From contig NC_092578.1 of assembly GCF_037975245.1 (NCBI RefSeq), positions 5,247,001 through 5,311,000 on the forward strand: a stretch of 64,000 nucleotides of DNA, given 5' to 3'. The translations under genes were made by a program, and so were the position numbers. Positions 50,167-62,980 of this stretch are shown piece after piece. Below the pieces are notes generated by a model, which saw only the letters and a program-made list of their open reading frames with translations, was not told where the DNA came from and searched no databases. Source of the stretch: Apostichopus japonicus. Lineage: Eukaryota > Echinodermata > Holothuroidea > Aspidochirotida > Stichopodidae. Numbering within the stretch: the first letter of the stretch is position 1; each line of letters starts with the position of its first letter.

Positions 50167-51155
50167 CTATACTAGTATACGTATATATAACTATATATAA
50201 GTTAACTTTATATATAAAACTATATATATATACACCTAACTATATATAAATAACTTTTTATATAACTATCTATATATACAACTATATATATATAACTATA
50301 AATTTATATAACTATATATATTAAACTATATATATATATATATAGTTATATAGATTTATATCTATAGTTATATATATATTTATAGTTATATATATATAAT
50401 TATGTCTATATAGTTATATATAAATATATATTGTAAGAAAAACAGAAAATACGAGGATAAAAATTGACAAGATAACATATATTTCTCGAAAAACAGACAA
50501 GTGAATATTTTTTCTCAAAACCTTAACTGATTCGTCAACCCTTTTTTTCAATTACACTAGTTGGCCATCATAGGAATGAGGTGGAATGCACGTGTTTTCA
50601 TTTGTTCAAACGTGTAGCGATGATCGGAACCAATATCCGTAAAAGTTCTCTGTCAAAATGTATCATAGACTGATGACTAAACAGTAAATCTGTGACGTCA
50701 TTAACGTTCAGCGTTAAACAGAGCCGTCTATAGACGGCATTTCGTGTAAACTTTACAGCCCGCCTCCCCCTCCCCCTCCCCCTCCCCATCCACAACTACA
50801 TATTGACTTGAAAAAATATATTCCAACCTCGCTATATCTCTTTTCGTTCTCTTTTCTCCTCCTCTTTCTTTCCAGTAATCAAAATAACGGTACATCGAAG
50901 AGGACAAGAGCTACTCTAACTCAACAAGTGCAGATCACCAAGAACCTCTTTTACGTAGTTGTGACGTTTTCGGCTTGTCTAACACCGTACATGTTTGCTG
51001 AACTCTTCAAATCAGGTGCTATCGTAGTCAACCATACCAAAATACTTGTGGTTCTTAACAGTTGCTTAAATCCAATTCTTTACGCCGTGAAACACCCACA
51101 TTTTCGTCAGGTTTTTAAATTAATTGCGTTTTGTAAGTGGAGAAGTATACGTTAA
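49158..51155 (+). CDS. Rhodopsin-class (class A) G-protein-coupled receptor, two exons, complete
   Basis: Exon 1 is 49158-49894, exon 2 is 50876-51155; they join as CG|T (Arg246) between gtacgt and ctttccag. The 338-residue product has seven membrane segments. Landmarks: GN in TM1 (N44), NLATAD in TM2 (D72), the TM3 cysteine C101 paired with C181 in loop 2, NRW at 125-127 in the DRY position, W154 in TM4, CLTP (280-283) in TM6, NPILY (311-315) in TM7 and a short basic tail. The frame stays open upstream of M1 to a GTG at 49095, but ATG 49158 gives a normal-length receptor. That ATG follows ttctcag, so an upstream coding exon is not excluded. NRW/NRY and CLTP recall the melatonin/GPR84/Tre1-moody branch; the ligand is unknown. 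Acts at the plasma membrane. Confidence 0.88.
49895..50875 (+). other. Intron of the GPCR gene, with TA-rich microsatellite
   Basis: 981-bp intron in the third intracellular loop. Positions 50104-50430 are almost pure TA/TATAA microsatellite with short inverted stretches. The 3' end has a CCCCCT tract near 50765 and a long pyrimidine tract ahead of the acceptor. I see no other gene in it. Confidence 0.8.
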
Positions 51156-51774
51156 ACTGAGCAATATACCCTTGCATGACTATACACGGTCATGTTGCTA
51201 TGTCCTTGAATGTTATAATATGCATGGATTTCGTGTATTGAAAAGACATGACAAAGCACATTTTTTGTTTGTCCTTAATGTATTGGCCCGTTAATGATGA
51301 GTATCAGAATTTCCAGTTCGAATATCTCATTAGGGAAAGAGTGGACACTTTTTTTCAGAATGTCAGTACTCAAGAACACTTTCTAACCCCAAGGGTGTAT
51401 TTAGTTCGTAATACCGTACTTCAAGTGCCACACTGCTTGTCGTTAAATATCAAGTGTGAATTTAGGATGCCAAAATACAATTTCAACCGCTCCTCAAGTC
51501 TTGCAGAAACTATATAAATGACAACGCAGTATCTTATGCAAAATGTTTTGAACTAACTTTGCGTATTTTTTTTTTTTAAAAACATCGTTGTAAAAAAAAA
51601 CTTGAAAAACTGCGGTTCATAGCTTACAGCTAATTACTGTTAGTGTTAGTTCGCTTTTCAACCTGTTTGTGGTAACATGGTACCTTAATCATCTGAATGT
51701 TGTGTTATAACTTCTATACCTGAAATAATCTCTCTGTATCTAAGGTATGGATATAATATTTCATGCATTCGTAT

Positions 51775-52221
51775 ATGGCAAGCCATGTGGGACAAACACC
51801 GCATAATATATCCGCGTATTAATTCGAATATATACGCGTATTAATTCGAATATACATGTGTTGTAGCCTACATGTGTAAAGTTTCGCTTTCTGAAGCGTT
51901 CTCGCGAGCCCGCCAAAATATTTATCGCTGGTATATATACACAGCAAGAGCGGAAATGTTTTTTCGTGTATATTCTAATTAATCAGTGCATATATTGGAT
52001 TTAATCCCCATATGTATTTTATTTAATACGTGTATATATTCGAATTAATACGTGTATATTTTCGAATTAATACGTGTATATATTCGAATTAATACGCGGA
52101 TATATTTAAGCCATATGATTGGCTAATAATATATACGCGTATATATTCCAATTAATACGCGTATAAATTCCAATTAATACGCGGATATATTATGCAGTGT
52201 TTGTCCCACATGGCTTGCCAT
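51775..52221. mobile_element. 447-bp palindromic MITE-like element with 8-bp target duplication
   Basis: The first and last 50 bp are inverted copies with one mismatch (atggcaagccatgtgggaca ... tgtcccacatggcttgccat). It is flanked by attcgtat on both sides (51767-51774, 52222-52229). The interior is packed with variants of the near-palindrome acgcgtattaattcgaatat. No coding frame. TIR ends do not match the usual CAG of hAT elements. Confidence 0.88.
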
Positions 52222-52860
52222 ATTCGTATATATCCTTTCATATATCTCTTCAATGCAGTTTTAGTGTTGACCTCGAAAGAAAGAATCGATACTGTTCGAT
52301 ATAATAAAAATATTGCACTCATAATTTTCATCAGCTTGGCGATCCATTTTTGTTTTGTTTTATCAGAGTACATATACGAAAACAAAAGGTGAATTTTTAA
52401 GTAAAGACGTTTTGATAACAACAATAGAAAAAGGAAATGCAAAAATATATTCATTTAAACCTCCAAAAAATAATGTTTACCGATGATTAAAGTTAAAAAA
52501 AAAAAAAAAATTATGGACTAAACAAAAAATTCAGTCGAGTCACACTCGTATCAAAGGAAGAAACAAAACAAGAGTGGAATATACACGGAGTTAAATATCT
52601 CATCTCAAACACCCTTATAGTATCGCTCGTGTACTGTAGCCTACAATATACCATAGATACATTTTTGACACAAAATCACAGATCCAGCAGACGCATAAAC
52701 ACTCCCACACGGACAAATTTCTCACTCTCCCTGATAAACTTCCGGTCACCCTCAATCGCCATACCATGGATGACGCCCCCCCCCCCTACCCCCTACCCCG
52801 CACCGCACACTCGCTAGCAACGAATGTTAATTTTTACCCTGGCAACAGCATTGCTACGAA

Positions 52861-53850
52861 TATTAATAATAATAATAATAATAAATATGTTCTTAATATA
52901 GCGCCAAATACCAAAAGGCCTCTAGACGCTTTACAAAACCTAAAGCAAATAGAAACAAAAAGACAGAGAAATCAAAGGAATAAAAAAGTCTAGAAAACAC
53001 ATAAACGAAACTTAAACAGTATGTAAAATACGAACACAAAAAATCTTAAAACACGAGAAGACTATAAAACAGACCAAAACCTTTAAAAATAGTAAAAAGG
53101 ATAAGCACATAAAATAGAGTTATACAAAAGTAACAGTCTAGATAAAACCACGAGTATATAAAAGTGACCAAATCACGTAGAGAAACTAAAAAGATGTGAT
53201 TTTAAAATTTTCTTAAATATGGCGAGAGATTTGGCAGTCTTTATGTTGTGTGGTTACACAGGGCCGTCTTAAGAGATCACCGGGCCCTGGGCCCGGCAAT
53301 GGAGCGGGGCCCCTCAATCAAGTGAGTTCGACAAAAGTTGCGTGAAAAATTGACATCCTTGACAATCGCTCAAGCATAGACATGCCTGCATTTACCACCC
53401 CTCCCTATGTCGCGCATAAAGGAAAAAACTTGAGCAAAATAACATACGTGATATATCTAAAAGCTGAAATACATTATAGAAGAGTAATCTTCCAATATTT
53501 AATGTCAAACTCTCAAGTGTTTCACCAACTCTCGTCACAAGTTGTCAAGTATCGAATTCAATCAGGCATAATGGCCTATTCAATAAGTTTTCCTCCCAGA
53601 TTAAGACATGGGGTTACTACGATTGCGGGGCCCCTGACATCGCGGGGCCCTGGGCCAGGGCCCAGTGGGCCCATGCGTTAAGACGGCCCTGGTGTGGTAG
53701 GTCGTTCCAAAGCTTCGGTGCAGCGACCGAGAAAGCGCGATCTCCGTATAGTTCTTGGTTGAGACGGTTTTCGGGACCACGAGTGCCTGCGCTGCTGAAC
53801 GCATATTGAGATAGCGAAATAGGATGAAATGACAAACCCATGACAATATC
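52861..53850 (-). mobile_element. CR1/L2-type LINE 3' end, interrupted by a hAT-like element
   Basis: The upstream part (53692-53850) encodes YGDRAFSVAAPKLWNDLPH with a frameshift nearby. After the insertion at 53259-53691 the frame resumes as IKTAKSLAIFKKILKSHLF. Together these form the usual LINE ORF2 C-terminus. The 3' UTR at 52895-52945 carries the typical gcgctttacaaa/tagcgcc motif and ends in a (TTA)n tail at 52861-52885. Confidence 0.8.
53259..53691. mobile_element. 433-bp hAT-like non-autonomous element inside the LINE
   Basis: Terminal inverted repeats CAGGGCCGTCTTAA / TTAAGACGGCCCTG. An 8-bp target duplication is visible as gtgtggtt (53248-53255, followed by 3 extra bases) and gtgtggta (53692-53699). 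GGGCCC-rich ends; no transposase frame. Removing it rejoins the LINE coding frame. Confidence 0.8.
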
Positions 53851-54534
53851 TCATCCTCCCTATTTGTAGGAGCGATGGGATAACAACAAAAATAGTGAAA
53901 AAAACACAGGGCACATCGAAACGGTTAACAACGTGTTTATATAATCATTCCTCGACCTTCCCCTTCTTTCCAGAAAAACAAAACGACTATCGCTAAACCT
54001 TAGGTCTGTGACCTTGTAACCATGACGTCATATTTTTCGGAATCTCACTCCACTGTTGTAATATATTTCATCCTCTTACAAGGTGAAAAATGACCTTGTA
54101 CGTAGGCTTCATCAATTAGTTTCATTTAACTGTATGTATATATCGACCAAGATTATGAAACCGTAACTCTCTTTACAGACCTTTAAAAAAAGCAAATCTG
54201 TTTTACACAAATCACCAGCCGTTCTTAAAGCTCTTAACAGGTGATTTCTCTTTGAGGATACGTTTCACTTCTCTAGTACAGCTCTATTTGTCCGTTCAAT
54301 ATTTTTTTGCTTTAATTTGGTACAAAACACCCGGATTTTGTTGATTTTGTTCGCCATTGACTGCTTACAAGAAGTAAATATATTGAAACACCATGTGGTA
54401 CATAACCCATTATTGTTTATTTGGATAACCACCTTACTATATGCATCAGCAATTAAAATGTATATGAAAGTCTAAAATGTATCACATTGGGGAAAGTTGG
54501 CTAATTTCGTAAATATCTATATAAATATGCAACT

Positions 54535-54720
54535 GAAAAGCTTATTCACGCAGTAATTTCCAGTAGGCTTGATTACGCAAAGTCTTTACTATAGCTGTCG
54601 CAATTAACTTTTCCCCAATTAGCTAGACTGCAAAAGATCCAGAACAAGGCTGCTCGAATTGTTCACAGAGCGACTACATATACTGTCATTGGCTCCAATA
54701 CTGAAAGAGCTGCATTAGTA
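54535..54720 (+). mobile_element. Decayed LINE reverse-transcriptase fragment
   Basis: Plus-strand translation gives EKLIHAVISSRLDYAKSLL, a stop, then LTFPQLARLQKIQNKAARIV. This is the conserved region after the RT catalytic core of CR1/L2-type LINEs (SSRLDYCNSLL...LQRVQNxAAR). One in-frame stop; no flanking RT core seen. Confidence 0.75.
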
Positions 54721-55692
54721 ATTACCTATTAATATACGCATATATTACAAAATCTATGAAGGCCAAAAATGCATTCGGCCTTTTAAGCAATTAAACTTAA
54801 TAGCCCTATAGTTACTTATGTGATATCGTGTATCAACAAACTATAACAATAGGCCATCAAGATCACAATATCTTAACCAGCTTCATGTGCTAGTGTCTCG
54901 AATCAATCAGTCAATCAATCGCCAAACCAAAACAAAATAGTAACGCTTCACTTTTTAAAGAAATAGATTTTATAGTTCAAACAAGTGTGATAATACGAAG
55001 GACAGACCAATTGAGTGATAAGTTACTCATTTGAGAAATCATGCATTAATATGCCTGAGCTTTTTGAATGACTGATTTAACTGTTGCTATAGGACAACAA
55101 AACGCACGGCTGAAAAACGAATTTGGACGGTTGAAAACAAACTGAGCAATTTTGTAGGAATGATTGGGGTGGAGGGGGGTGGGGGTTGTGCGCGCGTGTG
55201 TTTGTGTTGACGTCTTGTTAATTGGAAAGGAAAAATTATACTTGCAAATTGTATTAATTACAGGTCATTAGAAACTGAAAAGTGAGGAAAAACTAGAAAA
55301 TGAAAGACTTATATAACCTTCGTTATATGCTTGGAATGAAATTTTGCTAATCAGGATTCAGGCTATAAAATTGTTGTATGACATAGCGTCGATTGTAATC
55401 TTAAATTTGTATAAGTATGTGTTAATTGTCATAAATGTAAAAAGATGCTCTGAATAAGACGTGTAAATCAGGTGCGTCGAGGGAGGGAGGGTGGGAGGGA
55501 GTGAGGGAGGGATGGCGTAGGGGGGGGGGGGGGTTGAAACTTCAAGGGACAACGAGATATAATTGAGGTAGGGGACCAAACATTGACCTCAACATGTTCG
55601 AACAAAATGATTCCACACAGTGCCATAAAATATCTATAGTATTTGGATATTTCTCAACAAAAGGTTACTGCTTAACTTTTTAATTACATTCT

Positions 55693-55697
55693 TATAA

Positions 55698-55761
<64 letters not shown>

Positions 55762-56032
55762 GAAAATCGTAAAGATGAAAATCGTAAAGTATATATATAT
55801 ATATACTTTACGATTTTCATCTTTATATAAGAATATATAAATTTATAAGAATATATATGTTTATATATATATATATATATATATGTAAACATATATATTC
55901 TTATAAATTATATATATTCTTATATTCTTATATATATTCTTATAAATATATATACATATATATACATATATATACATATATATGTATATATATGTATATA
56001 TATGTATATATATATATAAATATATATTACAT
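55693..56032. repeat. TA microsatellite block with internal palindrome
   Basis: Mostly TA/TATATG repeats. The arms aaagatgaaaatcgtaaag (55771-55789) and their exact reverse complement (55806-55824) surround a TA core. The arm sequence relates to the 3' end of the (TA)n-tailed SINE at 18.3-18.7 kb, suggesting two head-to-head tails. Confidence 0.8.
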
Positions 56033-59000
56033 ATTAACTTGAAGATTAAAAGAAATAATCCAGCCTGTTTGCGACATACCGTGAGTTTCATATTATTCTC
56101 CTTTTTTTTGGCTTTCATCTGTTTCCATAGCAACAGTACACAACAACTAGAGAAGTAAAGCGTACTTAAAGAGTGCAACTTTAAAAATTTGACAATATAT
56201 ACTTTGAGGATTAAAAGAGATAAATCCAACCCGTTTGCGACATGTGACATGCCGTGAGTTTCATATTCTTCTTCTCTTTTTATGGGGGGCTTTCATCTGT
56301 TTCTATGGCAACAATACAAGTAACTTTTAAGCTTGCTTATAGAGTGCAACTTTAAAACTATTACAATATAAAATGAACAATTTAATCTTATGGCATACGC
56401 GCGTATTTGGGATGACGTATGTTAAAATAATCCATTATAAAACTATTTCTTCTCATTTCTTTCTTTGTTTCTTCATGAATGCATTTTTGTTGCTGTGAAG
56501 ACCCCCATTACCAAGTTTGGATTTGCGTATTATATAACCTTGACAACTGTATTATACCACTTTACAACTTTATGAGAAACTTTATCGCAACTTAATCCGT
56601 CGAAGACGTTAAAAAAATGAAGCTGACATCAATTAAATATTGGATGGATTTTTTTTTTATATATTCGTATATGATTTTCTGCTTTAGCCCTGAGATGGTA
56701 CACATTAAGCCCTTATTATTTTATTCTCGAGAAGATTAAATAACGACCGGTATATATTAATTATTACGATTTGCGTCTTTATAGAAGAAATCAATCAAAA
56801 ACCTTCCTTTAAATTATAATATTCCATTGAAATGATTTGCGATGAAGAATTTATCCAAAGCTATAAGAGTATATCTGCTTCCTTCCTGTTTGAATATATT
56901 ATGATTAAACATATAGTTTCCGGGTGCCGTCGTGTTGTATAACATATGTGTGATTTCATAGAGTTACTGACGTGGTAAAGACATTTCACTTTCCTTCAGG
57001 GTCGCCACCACCATTTTCAGAGAGAGAGAGGGGACTAGATGGACAGGGGGTGGGGGAGGTCTAAGTGTTCCCCTTTACCCTTTGAGAAATGTTGGTAAAC
57101 TGGTTACTTGTGTAACCCCTCCTTTCCTTCGGTAAAGGTAATTAGGACAATGGGTCAGCAATATGTGTTTCAAGTGGGCCTAGGCTTCAAGACAGGATAA
57201 AATTGTCTCCATGTCCGAATGGTTCAATGCTGATATTCAAAACAACTGCTGAGTCAGTTCTACACAGGTTTACAATGAGAGACACAAAACACAAAGAAAT
57301 GTACCATGAACTACTTATAATTTCAATCCTCCAATTATGGGAAATGGGGATGTTATAAGGCTATCAATGGCACAAAACAATAAAAAGTATCTACATTACA
57401 AAATATGTCAACTTGACCACACTCTTAGATATTAACTCTTAAATAAGCATACTTGCAGTTACATAACATACTGGTTACTGTGGTACTGAACACTGTACAT
57501 GATGCAGCACAGGTGGTATAGACAATGTTAACAATAATAAGGTTACAGTGTGCACTGTACTATACACTGAACATTTAGGACTTAGAAAACTTAAACTTAT
57601 TGTCTATGGCCATGATATAGGTTACAATAAAAGAATACTTAAACTTATCTGGTTTTACGCTGGTGCTGTCGCGAACTGCTCGCTTTCTTTCTTCAACGCG
57701 GAAAGTTCATTTTCGCGAATTAAGGTTCCGGTGTACATCAGTGTGCTCCATAATAGACTTGGTAATATACTGCAGTCCAGCGATTTACAAAACGGTATGA
57801 CAATTTAATAAAATAGTTAGGGTTATAGTGACGTCTACAGCTCGGTGGTAGCATCCGGTTCCTTAGGTAATTACAAAGTGCAGGTAGGCTCCAAGAACAG
57901 CAATTAAGTAGAATATGAAAAGTCCATGGTTACCATCTCGGCAAGATCCAGAACAGTGGCCACAAAGATACTAATATGACATTCTCATCATAATTTAAGA
58001 ATATAACTTTACATGATGAACATCTTAAAACTCCCTATTTATACAACACTTTTTCCTTTAATAAAAATATTATAAGTACAATAGGTCAAGCAAGAGAAGT
58101 CTTGCTCTCTCCAGATGAAGAATCGAACTCTAACTATAACAAGATACAATGTTACCAGAACTATGTGACAACAAGTGACAACAACTCTAGGCCACATGGC
58201 TTCCCCACATCCTATTGGTTACTTCTAGCAAAGATCCCATTGACCAACTAATAAGATGACCAATCAGTAATATACATGATGGATTAGTCCTTATAAATAT
58301 TCACGTCACCATGTGCCTTCCATACCCCAGTTCTGAGCTATTTTGTAACCCTTTCCCACCAATACACTGACTCTAAATACTATTGTCCCAGGTATAAACC
58401 ACAAGCGCTGTTGTCTAGCAGGCTCAGTTTATCTCAGGAGAGATAAGTAGCAAGGATACATACAAAAAGGCTTTGTGAAAGTAAAATAACCATCACTAAT
58501 CTGCAATATACTCAGCAGAGGCAGGAAGTATCTGTTTACTCTTTTTAATTAAAACTATCTACACTATTGACAGAAACTGCTTCTACTAGCAAGTGAAAAC
58601 AACAAACCCACTGTGTCATTCATGACACCAGGGTTACACTTGGATGCTAACGATGCGATAGTTATTGCAGCAATTTAAAAACAATTTTGAAGAATTTTTT
58701 AACCGCAGAGGCATGCAGTATACACTATAGCTTTTTGTAGTAATAAAGTGTCTGCTCATGATTACGCCGCTCATGTTTTTCCTATTGATTTTTTTCCTCT
58801 CGTAATTTCAAGGTCAACGTAAGCAGTGTTGAAAACTATAACAATGTCAGTATTAGGTCATCTTGGAATGGTGTTTTCTCTAAACAGTGTAGTTGTAAAC
58901 AGTATAAGCTGGACTATACATGTTTTTCCAAATTGTTGGAAATGTTTTCAAACAAGGCAACAAAGCTTGTCTGTCCTGGTCAGGGGTTCACATTTTTTTT

Positions 59001-60137
59001 TTCATGTTTTGTTTTTTAGCTTTCCGGTTTTAAGGAATCAACACAAAAGAGGGGGGGGGGGGGGAATTGGTGGTAAGCATGGTTACAAAATATAGAACTA
59101 GTAAGCGTAAATACTTCGCAAAGCACGCGTAACATTTAAAGAAATGACATGACAAAAAGTGACATGCTTTTCTCACCCAAATAGTTATTTCTGTGTAATT
59201 CGTATATTATTTCAATCTTTCAGAAGAAACAACAGCGAAGAGAACAATAAAAAACCAACACCAAAAAACAATAAAAGGTTTAAACAATGAGCAGACATGA
59301 AGGTAGGAGGAGTGTGGAACGGATGTTGCAGTTTCGAACATAAGGGAGGTGGGGGGGGGGTACACACTAGGAACTCACACACAGAGGTATTAACTCTACC
59401 ATTAGCTGGTAACAACAAAAATCGCATTTTCCCCCGTTCAGTTGAGGAATCCGTTCAGAATGAGGTTTATGCTATATGACATACTACAGAATCCAACTTA
59501 TTGAAGGACTAGGGGTTAAGGGTGTGGGTGGGGTGCGGGTGTTTGTGAGGTTTCTCCCAAATCAACTGGTGCACGAAACTCAAGTGACGATACAATGTGG
59601 TTTTTCTCATTTAATTTGGTGAACGATAGACATCAGTGTGCTTGTATACTCACTTAAACTTGGTCATTATAGTCGGTGTCAATGATAATTGAAACCCGCA
59701 CCCACGAAAGAAAAACAATGATAAAAAAGAAAGAAAACAAACAAACAGGTAAACAAACATTCACAATTGCAACAGAAGATGGAGAAAGGGGACTTTTTAA
59801 TATCCACAAAAATATAGCCTATACCTTAAACAAAATACCAAATTGAGGGCGTTTAAGCAGAACAATTTGTTGGAAAGTATCGCGCGTATATGTTCATTAG
59901 TATCGCGCCTACATGTTCAAAGAAGCGCGGATATGTTAAAAGCTAATAATTTTTTTCCTTGTGTAATCTTCGTCATGCAAGTATCAAATTATGACACGTA
60001 TAACTCATCATAAGTCATTACATGATACAACATGCAGATATATATGTCGACATTTCCATTGTCATCTCATTTTTGTGTACAATATTTAGCCTATGAAAAG
60101 TTTGGCTCTCCTTAAAGACACAAACCTTAGTCCAAGA

Positions 60138-62062
60138 CAGTGGCGGAGAAACAGGGGGGGTTGGGGGGTTTTAACCCCCCCACTTTTTGAAGAGGGGGGG
60201 TTGGCCCACACAATCAACCCCCCCTAGTTTTTGCCAGTAATGTTCTGTTATAGCCTATGTTATGTGCTCCAAATGGCATAATAAATCAAATTATTCAATT
60301 TGAAATTGTTAAAGTCATTTCAACCTTTTACCTGGTAGGCTACATCAACAATTAACGACAGAAAACCGAGTTAGAATTGACCCACACATTATTTCTAGCC
60401 CCTTTCCCCCCACCTTGCGCATTGGAACTTGTAGCTCATAGCGCTAACTTCACCCCACAACAGACATACACAAATAACGTTTTGCTGTTGAATAGCTTTG
60501 GAACTGTATACACTTGCCAACTTCAACGAGGTGAAGGAAGGAAAAGAAAAAGAAGAAAGAGAGAAAAGGATGGAGTAGAAACTACGGCAAGAAAACGGGA
60601 AGAGAAAGAGGAACAGTGACAAAATTATTCGAATTTGTAAAGCAAACAGCAGATATCACATCATATCACTGAGCATGAAAATGGCGTTCCACGATAAACA
60701 GCCTCCAAACCATGGGCGCAGATCCTGATGAGGACAGCGGGACGCGTCCCCACCAACTTTTTCAGTAGTGGGGACATGATATACCGTGTCCCCACCAATT
60801 TGTCTTGACCAATAGCTGCATTTCAAGTTCCCCTGTATTGAACTTTGGCGCAGTTTGATCCAGCATTGTGCAAATGACATGCAGCAGTTCTCATTTTATT
60901 GTATTTTATCCAGTTGTTAAATATAGGACGGAAATCGCATTTGCGGCAGTCTATATTTGTTTTCTGGGAGAGGACACCAGACCCATCGTATATACAAAAG
61001 TCTACTTGGATTATTTGTCCCCTGATTTTCTTTCTGCAGACGCCCATGTATTTCTCCAAACTAAATTTCTTAGCCATGAGATCTAAAACTTAAGGAGGTT
61101 TAGGAGCATCATTAGGTCTGGGAAGTGTTATTTCTGGCGATCTGGGAGGTATATTTGCCCAAAAAAATCGTACGCTACGCGCGAACCCATGGTCGCGCTC
61201 CGCTTAGATAGTGTCATAGAACAGACACGCGTCCCCACCATTATCCAAGACTGATCTGCGCCCATGCTCAAAACTGTCGATGTGTGTAGTGTTCGGTTTC
61301 GGAAATATCTGGTATATTTTTATTTCCTTCAACAAAATTTTTTAGTAGCCGTCTGAATTTTCGAAAATTCCCTAACCAACATTCTTCATCATACTCGTGC
61401 AATTTTGACCCGTCTGTAAGGGTTTGAAGGAGGTTTTTCTATATCGGTTGTCCATAGATGATATCTTGTGCAACATTATGGGTAAGTTTTGAAGTGAATT
61501 TATTCACGAGAATTGTGAATTTTCAAATTCTGAACAGTGGGGCTGACGGATATTGTGGGCCGCGATGAAGAATCACCTACAAAAGCAATGATCCACAGGA
61601 TATGTGATGAAGTCGAACATGATGTGTGACTGGTGACAATCTTCAAAAAGGTTATAGATGAGAGAAAAAGTATTTGGAAAAAACTTGGTTCTCAGGCAAA
61701 AGTGTACATATGGTTGGTCAGTTTCAAGCCCGAGAAGTGCCATTTCCGGTGATCTGGGGGTACCAAAAACCAGAAATTTGCTTGTACGCTGCGCGCCAAC
61801 CAATGGTGGCGCTCCGCTTAGATAGTAATACGCGCCCCCAGGTTAGAAAATCCTTCATACGCCCCTGGTTAAATGCAGCTTTTCAAGGCTTGGGCAATGC
61901 CATTTACTGCAATCTGGGAGGCAATATTTGCCTAAAAATTCTTGTGCACTTCGCGCCAACTTACGGTGGCACTCCACTTAGATAGTGAGCCAGCAGTTAT
62001 GACTTTTTATTTCATCAATGGCCTGCAACCCCCCCACTTCTGACAAGAAATCTCCGCCACTG
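60138..62062. mobile_element. 1,925-bp hAT-like element
   Basis: Ends CAGTGGCGGAGA / TCTCCGCCACTG with a perfect 8-bp target duplication gtccaaga (60130-60137 and 62063-62070). The interior has three diverged copies of a module with gatctgggagg and ggcgctccgcttagatagt (around 61105-61215, 61720-61825, 61880-61985). One of these lies within the nested element at 60711-61266. No intact transposase frame. Confidence 0.88.
60711..61266. mobile_element. 556-bp hAT-like element nested in the larger one
   Basis: Ends CATGGGCGCAGATC / GATCTGCGCCCATG, flanked by ctccaaac (60703-60710) and ctcaaaac (61267-61274), an 8-bp duplication with one mismatch. Subterminal motif cgtccccacca occurs near both ends. 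Confidence 0.75.
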
Positions 62063-62964
62063 GTCCAAGACCCCATGCAGTATACTTAAGAGTACGTTTT
62101 TTTTGCCAGAGCACTCTTAATTAATTCAGACTAGATTCCCTTTGTACATGGACTATTCATTATTGCAGCTGCGCAGTTAAGGACTTCGAGCTGTCGAGAG
62201 TACGGATGAACATACATACAGACGCGCTGGGTGATAGGCTAGTTCAAGGTTTCACTTGTTTACTTTGTCCGAATAAAAAAAAAAGGGCTACAAAACTCAA
62301 GTTTAGGTTGACTTGAAGGTTGGAAAATATGTATCAAAAGGATCTCCTTTTCAATAATAACGAACATAATAGTATATTCTTCTGATGATCAACTCACAGT
62401 ACCGTTCCAATCGATCTGCAGCTAGTCAAGTTTCGCGGAACTAGATAGAACCAATATGAAAGCGGCCTCTCTGTTAGTTTGGGCGATGCTGCAGAGGGAA
62501 CCCCTTTTCCACGACTTATGTTAACAATCCAATCTCTCATTAAGAAAATAAAATAAAAATGGAATCCAAATAATAGAAAGCAAAATAAAAAAACTTTTGG
62601 ATATGCCAAAAACTGAAGAAGAAAAAATAAGGAACTAAACATTTCTTAACTAGCCTATACCTACATGGGTGTCTATTATATAGAACAGCATAGATTTTAC
62701 ACGGAGGTATAACACTCAAGACTAGCTTGAGTGGGTCCATGGTATCTATACACCTATCTACTGACCTGGTCAGACCAAAGAATACCTTTGCTGTTCTACT
62801 TCGTTCTCAATGTCAACAAAGGTGTCATCAGCAATATTAGGAACCGTAACAATCAGTGGCATTGTGAGCCAGGTGGGGGCCAGGCTGGCCCCTATGCGGC
62901 GTCACCGGGCCCCTTTTAATGCAGTCGTCTTTTTTTAACTGAATTATATTATGAAAATGGGATT

Positions 62965-62980
62965 TTTATTTTTATTTATT
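62965..62980 (-). terminator. Candidate poly(A) signals for the right-edge gene
   Basis: The minus strand carries overlapping AATAAA hexamers here, about 375 bp downstream of the TAG at 63353. No closer AATAAA was noticed. The AT-rich context makes chance occurrence likely. Confidence 0.25.

Noticed and set aside
51248-51517. 89-residue plus-strand frame downstream of the GPCR
   Set aside because: No recognisable motif and no splice link; probably GPCR 3' UTR.
52766-52993. 75-residue plus-strand frame with proline-rich start
   Set aside because: It overlaps the LINE 3' UTR and (TTA)n tail in antisense; low complexity and no splice support.
55861-56250. 129-residue minus-strand frame rich in Ile/Tyr
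   Set aside because: It is a translation of TA microsatellite (YIYIYI) with no coding character.
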